Assembly (NCBI RefSeq): GCF_003859805.1
Contig: NZ_RQZG01000011.1
Span: 1-64,000, forward strand
Length of the DNA stretch: 64,000 nucleotides
Direction of reading: 5' to 3'
Origin: Arachnia propionica
GTDB taxonomy: Bacteria > Actinomycetota > Actinomycetes > Propionibacteriales > Propionibacteriaceae
The stretch's first letter is position 1. Each line of letters starts with the position of its first letter. Below, piece by piece: positions 7,756 to 16,078 of this stretch. A model generated the notes under the pieces. That model made no database searches, was not told where the DNA came from, and worked only from the letters and a program-made list of their open reading frames with translations. Position numbers and translations under genes: made by a program.

Positions 7756-9048
7756 GTGGCGCGTTGGGCATCACAACAGTGGCAGTCGATGGTCGAGGGC
7801 ATGCCCCGCCGGGACCGGATGAGCGGGCCGTACCGCGCCTACGTGCCCGACCTGCTGCGTGCCCGGCCCCTGGTTCTCTCTGCCGAGCTGGATGCCCGGA
7901 TCGCGCGGACGGAGCGCGAGGTCCATGCCCTACAGCTCGGGCAGCATGCCGCTGATGTCACGGGGCTGTCCCACTTCCTGCTGCGGAGCGAGGCCATTGC
8001 CTCGTCGTACATCGAGGGAGTGACGCCCGCGGCCCGCCGCGTCGCCGAGGCTGAACTCGAGTTGGCGGAAGGACGCCCGGCCACCGACCAGTCGGCGGGG
8101 GCGGTGGCCCGCAACGCCACCATCATCAAACAGGCGATCTCCCGCCTGGCGATGGCGGAGGCCATCACCCGGGCCGACATCGTGGAGCTGCAGAGCGCGC
8201 TGCTCGCCGAGCAGCCGGACCTGCAGGGGGTGCGGCACACCCAGAACTGGGTGGGCGGCTCGAAGTACCACCCCCTGACCGCTGCCTTCGTGCCCCCACC
8301 ACCGGCGGAGGTGCCCGCCCTGCTCGACGATCTGGCGGCCTACCTCTCGGGCGCCGCCCACGGCATGCTCGTGCAGGCCGCGCTCGCGCACGCCCAGTTC
8401 GAGACGATCCACCCGTTCCCCGACGGCAATGGCCGTGTCGGGCGCGCACTCATCCACACGGTGTTCGCCCGGCGCACCCCCGGCGGCGCCTCAGTCCTGC
8501 CCGTCAGCCTGATCCTGGCCACGTTCTCGCAGCGGTACGAGGCCGCGCTGACCGCCTACCGGTACGACGGCGCGCCCACCTCGAAGGCGGCCACCGCGGG
8601 CGTGCAGGCCTGGCTGGAGTTCTTCTGCGACACGGTGATGGCCGCCTGCAGCGAGGTCAAACGTCTCGGCGAGGAAATGGCGCAGGTGCGGGCAGAGTGG
8701 GACGACAGGCTGGCGGCGCATCGGGCGGCCGCGGACCGCAAGCGGGCACTGCGGGCGGATTCCGCCGAGGCCCGTGTCCTGGCGGGCCTGCCGGGCACGC
8801 CGGTGCTCACCATCGCCACCGCCCAACAGCTGTACGACATCAGCGACAAGTCTGCCGCCAGCGCCCTGCGGGAACTCACCGCCGCAGGCATCCTCACTGA
8901 AACCGGCAGACAGCGGGGCCGCAGTTGGTTCGCCGCCACGGATGTGCTCGACCTCGTGACCATCACGGAGCATCGCCTCGCCTCCACTCGTTTCAACACC
9001 GCGGCCAGCGCGCCGCACCGCCCCGTGCCCGCACCGCCGTCGCCGTGA
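7756..9048 (+). CDS. Fic-domain AMP-transferase with C-terminal winged helix
   Basis: Fic proteins transfer AMP (or related groups) from NTPs to hydroxyl side chains of target proteins. The 430-aa product has the full active-site motif HPFPDGNGRVGR (His near residue 219) and an N-terminal inhibitory motif SSYIEG (about 83-88) of the [S/T]xxxE[G/N] type, so it is class II and self-inhibited. A Fic N-domain precedes the core, and the C-terminal part (LTIATAQQLYDIS...ALRELTAAGIL) looks like a winged helix-turn-helix. I chose GTG at 7756 because GGAAGGAGGG precedes it; an upstream in-frame ATG lies inside the palindrome. A large hairpin follows the stop. The protein could be a stand-alone regulator; no FicA-like antitoxin is adjacent. 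Confidence 0.9.
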   Translation: MARWASQQWQSMVEGMPRRDRMSGPYRAYVPDLLRARPLVLSAELDARIARTEREVHALQLGQHAADVTGLSHFLLRSEAIASSYIEGVTPAARRVAEAELELAEGRPATDQSAGAVARNATIIKQAISRLAMAEAITRADIVELQSALLAEQPDLQGVRHTQNWVGGSKYHPLTAAFVPPPPAEVPALLDDLAAYLSGAAHGMLVQAALAHAQFETIHPFPDGNGRVGRALIHTVFARRTPGGASVLPVSLILATFSQRYEAALTAYRYDGAPTSKAATAGVQAWLEFFCDTVMAACSEVKRLGEEMAQVRAEWDDRLAAHRAAADRKRALRADSAEARVLAGLPGTPVLTIATAQQLYDISDKSAASALRELTAAGILTETGRQRGRSWFAATDVLDLVTITEHRLASTRFNTAASAPHRPVPAPPSP

Positions 9049-9076
9049 AGCCGGAGAGCTGGATGGTTGAGGCGTG

Positions 9077-9147
9077 CACGAACCGCCGCTTTGCTTGAGT
9101 GAGGCGTCGATGTCAACGCTGCCAGAAAAGCAGAACGGCGGTTCGTG
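9077..9147. repeat. Long hairpin, dispersed repeat copy 1
   Basis: CACGAACCGCCG (9077-9088) pairs perfectly with CGGCGGTTCGTG (9136-9147), and the pairing continues inward for about 7 more bp (TTTGCTT against AAAAGCAGA, with a wobble). The reverse complement matches the start of 49151-49230. It lies 29 bp past the Fic gene and may end its transcript, although there is no T-run. Confidence 0.75.
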
Positions 9148-9237
9148 ACCGGGGGAAGGGCAGGGGTGGGCGCGGCCGAGTCAAGAGTCGGCCGATGGGC
9201 GGACAGGCTCGCCGAGGGTTTTGTCGGTGCCGTCCCG

Positions 9238-9250
9238 TAGATTCGGGGCA
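9238..9250 (+). promoter_or_regulatory. Candidate leaderless promoter of the SWIM gene
   Basis: A TAGATT -10-like hexamer (9238-9243) ends 6 bases before the ATG at 9250, and no Shine-Dalgarno sequence is present. The same spacing is seen at six other genes in the window. No good -35 is visible. Confidence 0.45.
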
Positions 9251-10611
9251 TGAGGACTTTCGCTTCCGCGTCGCTGCTCGACGACGCCGGCCTCAGCCTG
9301 GAGCTGGCCCCGGCGTTGACCCCCTCCGGGCTCGTGGACCGCCCGGAGTTCTTCTCCGGCTTCGCCGCCCAGCCGACGGTGTTGGCCCGGGGACTGCTGG
9401 TCCTGGCGGACGTGGCCCAGACCCGCTACTTCCAGCCGATCCCCGCCGGGGCACGGGACCCGATCTGCACCGCGAACGGGGACCGGATGCGGTTCGAGTC
9501 GTTCTCGGCGTGCAACACCGTCGGTGTCAGGCTGGACCTGCTGGCCTCGGCCTTCGACGGGGGCGACATCCAGCACGGCACCACGAATGTGGACATCAAC
9601 GCGCCGCTGCGGGAAGCGTTGACGCAGATCACCTCGTCGGAGCTCATGCACCTGGCGGTCGGCCGGGACGAGATGCGGGTCTCGACGCTGGAGGGCACCC
9701 ACGTGGAACGGAAGGTGGACCTGCCGGACCGCTGGCTCAAGGCGCTCGGCTCGTCGCAGGAACTGAGCCGGGACCTGGAACTCGTCGGGGAGGCCCCGGC
9801 GGTGCAGACCCGCCAGTTCCTGGCCGCCATCCCCTCCGGCTCCGGCAGGAAGGGCCACTGGGCCATCAGCCGGTTGGGGGTCAAGCCCGCCCTGCGTCCC
9901 GGCAAGGGCACCGTCTACGCGGAGGGCCTCAACCGGCTGCGGGCCGCCAGGCGCCTCAGCCCGCAGATCATGGGGCTGCGGGTCTACGCCAAGCCGGGCG
10001 AGCCCCTGTCGCCGTCGGTGTGGGAGTTCACCCTGCCGCACGGGCGGCTCAGCTTCACGCTGACCCCGGAGTTCTACCGTGGCTTCTCGGGCGAGGGGGC
10101 GCTGCTGATGAAGCTCGCCGCATCCACGGCCCTCGACGACGCGAACCTCATCGCGGCCTGCCTCGCCTTCGAGCCCCGCATCGACGTGGACTCCCTGGTC
10201 AAGGACACGGCCCTCAGCAAGGAACGGGTCGGCGAGGGGTTGGCGGTGCTCGCCAACGACGGCCGCGTCGGCTACGACCTCTTCGAGCAGGCCTACTTCC
10301 ACCGGGAGCTGCCCTCGGACAGCAACCGCGTCGAGAAGGCCAACCCACGGCTCAAGCAGGCCCGACGCCTCATCGCGGAGGGGGCCGTCGCCCCGTACGA
10401 GGGTCACGACGGGGTGTTCCGGGTCCGCGGCGACCACGGCGAGTACATCGTCCGCACCGAACCCACCAGCTGCACCTGCCTGTGGTGGCGGGACCACCAG
10501 GGCTCGCGGGGGGTGTGCAAGCACGTGCTCGCAGTGGAACTGCAGCGACGCGAGTCGATGCCCGACGACGCCGCCGCGGCTCCCGACCCGGCCCGGGAAC
10601 TGCAGCACTGA
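9250..10611 (+). CDS. SWIM zinc-finger domain protein heading the giant-paralogue array
   Basis: The 453-aa product carries a SWIM zinc finger near its C-terminus: Cys408, Cys410, Cys423 and His425 in CTC-x12-CKH (CxCxnCxH). SWIM fingers bind DNA or proteins; the first 400 residues are a conserved-looking domain I cannot name (LTPSGLVDRPEFFSGF, then FSACNTVGVRLDLLASAF). In other actinobacteria, SWIM proteins of this kind are, from memory, found beside large DUF6493/DUF7824/DUF7825-type proteins, and the genes that follow here look like such proteins. It is the first gene of the array and probably leaderless. A 14-bp hairpin separates it from the next gene. A role as DNA- or protein-binding partner of the array products is inference. 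Confidence 0.85.
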   Translation: MRTFASASLLDDAGLSLELAPALTPSGLVDRPEFFSGFAAQPTVLARGLLVLADVAQTRYFQPIPAGARDPICTANGDRMRFESFSACNTVGVRLDLLASAFDGGDIQHGTTNVDINAPLREALTQITSSELMHLAVGRDEMRVSTLEGTHVERKVDLPDRWLKALGSSQELSRDLELVGEAPAVQTRQFLAAIPSGSGRKGHWAISRLGVKPALRPGKGTVYAEGLNRLRAARRLSPQIMGLRVYAKPGEPLSPSVWEFTLPHGRLSFTLTPEFYRGFSGEGALLMKLAASTALDDANLIAACLAFEPRIDVDSLVKDTALSKERVGEGLAVLANDGRVGYDLFEQAYFHRELPSDSNRVEKANPRLKQARRLIAEGAVAPYEGHDGVFRVRGDHGEYIVRTEPTSCTCLWWRDHQGSRGVCKHVLAVELQRRESMPDDAAAAPDPARELQH

Positions 10612-10617
10612 CCCCCT

Positions 10618-10655
10618 GGCCACCGGCAGGATCGGGGGGGGTCCTGCCGGTGGCC
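10618..10655 (+). terminator. Strong GC hairpin between SWIM gene and array
   Basis: Perfect 14-bp arms (10618-10631 and 10642-10655, GGCCACCGGCAGGA) enclose a 10-base G-rich loop 7 bp past the SWIM stop and 23 bp before the next start. There is no T-tract; it may reduce read-through into the array or stabilise the SWIM mRNA 3' end. Confidence 0.5.
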
Positions 10656-10678
10656 CATCACGTCCCATGGAAGGAACC

Positions 10679-11146
10679 ATGACCAGCACCCCCGGCAACC
10701 ATCATGGCGGACCACACGGCCCCGCCATGACGGTGGAGGACTTCTTCGCCCGGGTCAGCGTCGACGAGGCGAAGCAGGTCGTCGGGCTGCTCCTCACCGC
10801 CTGGGAGCAGGGTCGGCTGAGCGGTGACGAGCTCGCGGCCGGGTGGCGCCCGGACTGGCAGGAGGTCGCCCCGCTCCAGCCCGCCAGGATCGTCGCCCTC
10901 CTCGACACGCTCACCGCGGCCGGGGCGGCTCCCCTGGCCTGGCCGCTGCTCGGCCTGGTCACGGAGCATCTCGCCGCAACCCACCCCACGCCCGCCGCCA
11001 CCACCAGGGCCCTCACCCTCCTCGGCACGGTCCTGCCTGCCGCCCGCGCCGCAGGGCACCCCGTTTCCCTCCCCCACACCCAGGCGCTCGCCGCCCACAC
11101 GGGCAGCGGCCAGGCCGTCCGGGCCGCCCGCGCCCTCAGCCTCTGA
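10679..11146 (+). CDS. Stand-alone C-terminal module of the array family (155 aa)
   Basis: This small protein corresponds to only the last ~120 residues of the giant paralogues. AWEQGRLSGDELAAGWR matches AWDEGRLxxDDLxAGWR in the big proteins, and APLAWPLLGLVTEHLAATHP matches LALVWPLLVVIAEELAAAEK. It ends in a diverged form of the terminal ELPNIxALAxRKGSSKA block (SLPHTQALAAHTGSGQA). The ATG at 10679 has GGAAGGAACC directly upstream; ATG 10667 is an alternative. An N-terminal His-rich stretch (NHHGGPHG) is not shared with the paralogues. Its survival as a free protein between the SWIM gene and the array suggests the module folds on its own and may be an interaction domain. This last point is inference. 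Confidence 0.8.
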   Translation: MTSTPGNHHGGPHGPAMTVEDFFARVSVDEAKQVVGLLLTAWEQGRLSGDELAAGWRPDWQEVAPLQPARIVALLDTLTAAGAAPLAWPLLGLVTEHLAATHPTPAATTRALTLLGTVLPAARAAGHPVSLPHTQALAAHTGSGQAVRAARALSL

Positions 11147-11156
11147 AAGGACCCCC

Positions 11157-13541
11157 ATGGCCAGAACCCCCGAGCATCCCGACGCGAAGGCCGTGCGCCG
11201 CCTCGTCATGGACGCAGGCGGCCCCGTCGCGCTGCTGCGGCAGCTCCGCTCCCTGTCGGGTGAGGATCGGGCGCGCTTGGAAGCCACCTTCGCCGAGCAC
11301 CGGGACGACATCGTCCGTCGCCTGCGCAGCAGCGAGTTCAAGGGGGAGCTGGCGGTCCTGATGGTCGAGCTGGGGGTCACCCCGGAGCAGTTCGCCGAGA
11401 CCGTCGACGCGTGGTTCCGTGGCTTCATCGACGACGGGGACACCCTCGACGCGCTGGGTGAGGCCCTGATCGACCGGGGCCCCGCGTGGGGTCAGCGGCT
11501 GGTGGACGCGTACCTGAGCAGCAGGTCGCCGCGGGCCTGGGTCTCGCTCATCCTCGACCCGATCATCATCACCCACGAGCTGCCGCTGCCCTCGGATGCG
11601 GACTACCTCACCGACTGGCTGCGGCGCTGGGGGGGACCGGCCCCCGGCCGTCGCTGGCAGGAGCTGTTCCTCGCCGCCTGCTCGCATCCCGACGCGCTGG
11701 GCACCCCGATGGGTCCGAGGGCCAGGTTGCTGCACTGGCTCCGGCACGGGACCTCCATCCTGCGCCGGGCGGAGCCGCTTGACGACGTCGCCCTCGCCGA
11801 TGCCCTGCTCGGGATCATCGAGCGCGGCGACCGGCCCGCCGCCCAGTCCAATGCGACGGTGTGGCTGGAGGGCCTCGGCCTGGTCGAGGAGGTCTGGCGG
11901 CAGCGGGAACGGCTGCTGGCCATGCTGCCGAACGCCCACTCGACGGTCGTCGCCTTCGCCTGCGCCCAGCTGCTTCGCCCCGACCTCAGCGACGAACACC
12001 TCGAGGCCCTCGCCGTCGAGGTCCTCTCCCGCAAGGAGAAGGCGCCGAAGAAGCGCATCCTGAAGCACCTCGGCCGCCTCGCCGCGCCGGGGCCGGATCT
12101 GGCGGCCGCGTTGCAGGGCCTCGCCAAGGAGGCCGACACCACTGTGGCCACGGCGGCGATGAAACAGCTGGGTGCGTGGGGCATCCAGCTGGATGCAGTC
12201 GACGAGCTGAGCGGCCTGTGGCAGGAGCCACTCGGCGAGATCGAGCCCCTCGCCTCGCGGCCGAGGGTCCTCGACGACCCGGGGCTGGCGGAGCTCATCA
12301 CCGTCATCACCGGCGACCCCCGGAGCAGTGGTGAGTTCGAGGAGCAGCTGGCGGATCTGGTGGCCACCGCCCATTCACGGGGGCTCACCGACGTGCTGGC
12401 GGTGCTGGAGCAGTTCGACCTTCGCCCGCTGGAGTACGAGTACCTCGACCGGCCGGTCCTCGCCGAGGCCCTGGTCCATCTCGTGCACGACGAGGAGCTG
12501 CCGGTACCGAGGACCCGGCAGCTGACCCGGCTGGTCCTCGGCCACGCGTTGGCCGTCACCCGTCGGCTGGGGGAGCTGCCCTGCCTGCTGTCCACGCCGA
12601 CCCGTCACAGCAACCATCTCACCTGGCGGGCGCTGCTGCAGCGGGCCTCCCGGTATCGCGACCTCGGCGTCGCGCTGGAGGCCACCGACGTGCTGGCGGC
12701 GCTCAGCCGCGTCGATCCCGACGGGGCACCGTCGGATCTCGCGGCCCTGGAACAGCCGATCCGGGGGCTGGATCGCACCCTGGCCGAGGTGGTCCGGATC
12801 TGGCTGCGTCGCCCCTACCGGCCACGGCTGGAGGTGTTGCCGCCGAACGGCGCCGGGCATCGCGACGGCGGCCCCCACATGCGCTGCAAGCTGGACGACG
12901 ACAAACCCGCCCTCGTGGTGGCGCTCGGGCTGATGGAGCTGTGGAATGCGCCCGACGAGGGGTACTACGCCGAGCGGACGGAGGCGCTGCGCCTGCTCCC
13001 CGGGCTCCCCCATCGCGCGGCGCTGAGGATCCTCAAACTGACCTACCGGATGGGGTCCGGTGCCGGGCTGGAGGATCTGCCGGAAGTCGGGCACGTGGCC
13101 CACCCGTTCGGCCCGGTGCTGACGTTGGCCTGCCTCGCCGTCGCCTCCGAGGGCACCCCGGCCCACCGCGAGGAGGTCGCCGCCGTCCTGTACGGGGCGT
13201 GGCAGGACGGCAGGCTGCGGGCGGAGGATCTGGTGGATGCGTGGGTCAGCCCGCAGTCCCGCGAGTTCCAGCTGTCGCCCGCGAAGGTCACCTCGATGCT
13301 CCGGCTGCTGGCCGAGACGGGCGCACTGGCCCTGGTCTGGCCGCTGCTGGTGGTGATCGCGGAGGAACTCGCCGCAGCCGAGAAGGTCCCCGCCACGGCC
13401 TCGACGGTGTTCGAGACGGTGCTCGCCCTCCTGCCCGAGGTCCCGCACGCGACCGAGCTGCCCAACATCACCGCCTTGGCCGCCCGCAAGGGTAGCTCCA
13501 AGGCCATCACCCTCGCCCGAGCCATCGAGGAGAAACTGTGA
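11157..13541 (+). CDS. Giant array paralogue A (794 aa)
   Basis: First full-size member of the array. The start at ATG 11157 is preceded by GAAAGG; the open frame runs further upstream but overlaps the previous gene. It has the family landmarks in order: a GRRWQELFLAAC block (near residue 165), RRAEPLDDVALADALLGIIERGDRP, SRKEKAPKKRILKHLGRL, SGLWQEP, LADLVATAHSRG, RLGELPCLLSTP, LEATDVLAALSRV and the C-terminal LALVWPLLVVIAEELAAAEK and ELPNITALAARKGSSKA. Predicted all-helical with amphipathic periodicity, so I infer an alpha-solenoid. No signal peptide, membrane segment or catalytic motif is seen. Unlike B-E it lacks the MTIxIP start. The stop overlaps the next start (GTGA). I recall similar proteins as DUF6493/DUF7824/DUF7825; function is unknown. 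Confidence 0.85.
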   Translation: MARTPEHPDAKAVRRLVMDAGGPVALLRQLRSLSGEDRARLEATFAEHRDDIVRRLRSSEFKGELAVLMVELGVTPEQFAETVDAWFRGFIDDGDTLDALGEALIDRGPAWGQRLVDAYLSSRSPRAWVSLILDPIIITHELPLPSDADYLTDWLRRWGGPAPGRRWQELFLAACSHPDALGTPMGPRARLLHWLRHGTSILRRAEPLDDVALADALLGIIERGDRPAAQSNATVWLEGLGLVEEVWRQRERLLAMLPNAHSTVVAFACAQLLRPDLSDEHLEALAVEVLSRKEKAPKKRILKHLGRLAAPGPDLAAALQGLAKEADTTVATAAMKQLGAWGIQLDAVDELSGLWQEPLGEIEPLASRPRVLDDPGLAELITVITGDPRSSGEFEEQLADLVATAHSRGLTDVLAVLEQFDLRPLEYEYLDRPVLAEALVHLVHDEELPVPRTRQLTRLVLGHALAVTRRLGELPCLLSTPTRHSNHLTWRALLQRASRYRDLGVALEATDVLAALSRVDPDGAPSDLAALEQPIRGLDRTLAEVVRIWLRRPYRPRLEVLPPNGAGHRDGGPHMRCKLDDDKPALVVALGLMELWNAPDEGYYAERTEALRLLPGLPHRAALRILKLTYRMGSGAGLEDLPEVGHVAHPFGPVLTLACLAVASEGTPAHREEVAAVLYGAWQDGRLRAEDLVDAWVSPQSREFQLSPAKVTSMLRLLAETGALALVWPLLVVIAEELAAAEKVPATASTVFETVLALLPEVPHATELPNITALAARKGSSKAITLARAIEEKL

Positions 13542-16078
13542 CCATCAACATCCCGCAGATCGTCGCCCACGCCGACGACGTCGCTGCTCTCGTCGCCCGG
13601 CTGGAGACCCTCAGCGACGAGGAACGCGCCCGCTGGGCGGAGGCGATGGTGGCGTCGCTGCCGGTGTGGCGGCGGCTGCTGCGCGGGGATCACGACGTCA
13701 GTTACTGGGTGCTCGACCCGGCCTCGCCGACCGCCGAGTTCGAGGCCCAGGTCAAGAAGGCTTTCACGCGCCGCTACACCTCGATGTACCGCCTCGTCCT
13801 GGTCACCGTCGCGCTCGGGGCCAGCCCCGCCCAGACCCTCGACCTGTTCGACTCCGACACCGTCCCCCTGCTCGGTCAGTACAAAGTGCTCCCCGCCCTG
13901 GCCGACGCCGTCATCGCGCGCGGCCCCGACTGGACCGCCGAGTTCGTCGCGGGGTTGACCGGCGGCCCGAGGAATCGACGGCTCGCCCGCAGCGTGGCGC
14001 CCCTGGTGCCGAGGCTCGTCGCGGCCTTCGACCTGCCACTCCCGACGAGCCCGGACTATCTGACCGGCTGGGCCGGGACCCTGCCGAGGCCCGGGCGGGC
14101 CTGGCAGGAGCACTTCCTCGCCGCCTGCGAGGTGCCGGGGGCCTTCAGCAACGCCATCGCGAGCCCGAGGAAGCACGTCGAGGACATCCGCAGGGCGGCA
14201 CGGAAGCACCGGATCGAGGAGCCCACCGACGACGCGCCCCTCCTCGACGCGCTCCTCGGCGTCATCGAACGTGACTCCAGACCCGGCACGCAGCGGGAGG
14301 CCCTGGCCTGGATCGAGGGCCTGGACCTCGACCTCACCACCCGCGCCGATCGGCTGCTGCGGATCCTTCCGGTGGCGGATGCCCGCGTCGTCGCGGCCTT
14401 CACCGCCGTCCTGCTGGGCGGCGATCTCGACGACGACGCCCTCGCCGGGCTCGCCCTGGCGATCCTGCCCCGCAAGGAGAAGGGGCTTCGACGCGACGTG
14501 CTGAAGCGCCTCGGGCACCTCGCCACCCCGTCGCCGGAGCTGATCGAACTGGTCGCCGGCCTCAGCAGCGACACCGACTCGACCATCGCGACGCTCGCCA
14601 GCACACTGTGCGAGTCGTGGGGCGGCGCACCGGCCCAGGACACCGGGACCCGGGGCCTGTGGCAGGAACCGTCGCTGCCGAACCCCGGCCCTTTCCCCGG
14701 CCTGGAGGCACTGGTCCTCGACGACCCGGGGCTGGCCGCCCTGGTCTCAGCCGTCGTCGAGGCGTGGGAGGAGGACCCCACCGTCACGGAGCGGGCGCTG
14801 GCCCAGCTCGTCGCCACGGCCCACGAACGCGGCACCGAGGTGGTGGTAGCGGCCTGCACCGACCTCGAGGCGGAGGACGAGTCGTCCTACCTGCAGCGGC
14901 TGCTCGCCGAGATCGGTGACGGCACCCTCACCCCCGGCACCGAGCCGCCGGAGGTCGAACCCGACGGCGGCCCACTGCTGTACCTCGCGGCCGAGCGCGC
15001 CCGCGCCGTCTGCCACGGGCTGGGGCGGCTGCCCTGCCTGCTGTCGACCCCGAGCGATGCCCGGTTCCGGGTCAGCGTCGACGATCTGCGTTCCCGTGCC
15101 ACCCGGTACGTCGAGGCCGGGGTGCCCCTGGAGGCGACGGATGTCGCCGTCGCGCTGGGACGTCTCAGTCGTGCCGAGGTCACGGATCTCGACGGACTCG
15201 AGGTCCCCATCCGTGACTGTGACCTGCGGCTGGCGGATGTCATCGACACGTGGCGCCAGGCGGGGCCCGGATCAGCCTGGCTCGAGTCGGAGGCGGTGAA
15301 CCCGCAGTGGGGCCGCAATCTCGTCGTCGACGGCGAGGACCCGTTCTGGCACGAACTGCTGGGCCTGGACACCGCGTGGAACCGCCCGTATCGACCCGGC
15401 TGGTTCCCGCCGGACGACGAGTGGCGCCCCTCCGCCCAGTGGGGGGCGGCCGTGCTCGGCGGGGCGTTCGGCTCCCGCACCGAGTTCCCGTCGGTGTTCA
15501 CGCTGCTGCCGGGTCTGCCGTCCCGACCCGCGGCGACGGCGCTGCAGCTGCTCACCGACAGCGAGCCCTCCGCCGCGCTGGACCACGTCGTCCTGCTGGC
15601 CTCGTCCGCGTCGCGGTTCCCGGAGCTGTTGGCGGTCGCGGCGCTGGCCACGGCGACGACCGTGGCGGCGAAGGATCGGGGCCGGGTCGCCGAGCTGCTG
15701 CTGGCGGCCTGGGATGAGGGACGTCTCATCGGCGACGACCTCGTGGCCGGGTGGCGCTCCCCGGCCTGGGATGTCCTCGCTGACAAGGCCGTGGGCAAAC
15801 CCGTCGAGAACTCCCCGGCCAAGCTCGCCCCGCTGCTGAAGGACCTCGCCGAGGCCGGGGCCCTGGCCCTGGTCTGGCCGCTGCTGGTGGTGATCGCGGA
15901 GGAACTCGCCGCGCACGAGAAGACCCCGGCGGCCGCCTCAACCGTGTTCGAGACGGTGCTCGCCCTCCTGCCCGAGGTCCCGCACAAGGTCGAGCTGCCC
16001 AACATCTGTGCCCTGGCCGCCCGCAAGGGCTCGTCGAAGGCCATCACCCTGGCCCGAGCCATCGAGGAGAAACTGTGA
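13538..16078 (+). CDS. Giant array paralogue B (846 aa)
   Basis: Starts at GTG 13538, overlapping the stop of A by 4 bases, so translation is probably coupled. The N-terminus MTINIPQIVAHADDVAALVARLE is shared in form with C, D and E. Landmarks: YLTGWAGTLPRPGRAWQEHFLAAC (near residue 185), LLDALLGVIERDSRPGTQREALAWIEGLDLDL, LPRKEKGLRRDVLKRLGHL, STLCESWGGAP, GLWQEPSLP, RLPCLLSTPSDARF and LEATDVAVALGRL. The last ~65 codons and the first codons of the next gene are nearly identical in DNA to the A/B boundary, a sign of recent tandem duplication or gene conversion. Soluble and helical, without a recognisable active site. It is an unknown family member like A. Confidence 0.85.
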   Translation: MTINIPQIVAHADDVAALVARLETLSDEERARWAEAMVASLPVWRRLLRGDHDVSYWVLDPASPTAEFEAQVKKAFTRRYTSMYRLVLVTVALGASPAQTLDLFDSDTVPLLGQYKVLPALADAVIARGPDWTAEFVAGLTGGPRNRRLARSVAPLVPRLVAAFDLPLPTSPDYLTGWAGTLPRPGRAWQEHFLAACEVPGAFSNAIASPRKHVEDIRRAARKHRIEEPTDDAPLLDALLGVIERDSRPGTQREALAWIEGLDLDLTTRADRLLRILPVADARVVAAFTAVLLGGDLDDDALAGLALAILPRKEKGLRRDVLKRLGHLATPSPELIELVAGLSSDTDSTIATLASTLCESWGGAPAQDTGTRGLWQEPSLPNPGPFPGLEALVLDDPGLAALVSAVVEAWEEDPTVTERALAQLVATAHERGTEVVVAACTDLEAEDESSYLQRLLAEIGDGTLTPGTEPPEVEPDGGPLLYLAAERARAVCHGLGRLPCLLSTPSDARFRVSVDDLRSRATRYVEAGVPLEATDVAVALGRLSRAEVTDLDGLEVPIRDCDLRLADVIDTWRQAGPGSAWLESEAVNPQWGRNLVVDGEDPFWHELLGLDTAWNRPYRPGWFPPDDEWRPSAQWGAAVLGGAFGSRTEFPSVFTLLPGLPSRPAATALQLLTDSEPSAALDHVVLLASSASRFPELLAVAALATATTVAAKDRGRVAELLLAAWDEGRLIGDDLVAGWRSPAWDVLADKAVGKPVENSPAKLAPLLKDLAEAGALALVWPLLVVIAEELAAHEKTPAAASTVFETVLALLPEVPHKVELPNICALAARKGSSKAITLARAIEEKL

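Noticed and set aside
9099-10682. Plus-strand 527-aa frame overlapping the SWIM gene
   Set aside because: Arg/Gly/Pro-rich shadow; the SWIM frame has the zinc-finger motif and a sensible start.
10824-11156. Upstream extension of paralogue A
   Set aside because: The frame is open but overlaps the 155-aa gene; ATG 11157 has a ribosome site and gives the family-like length.
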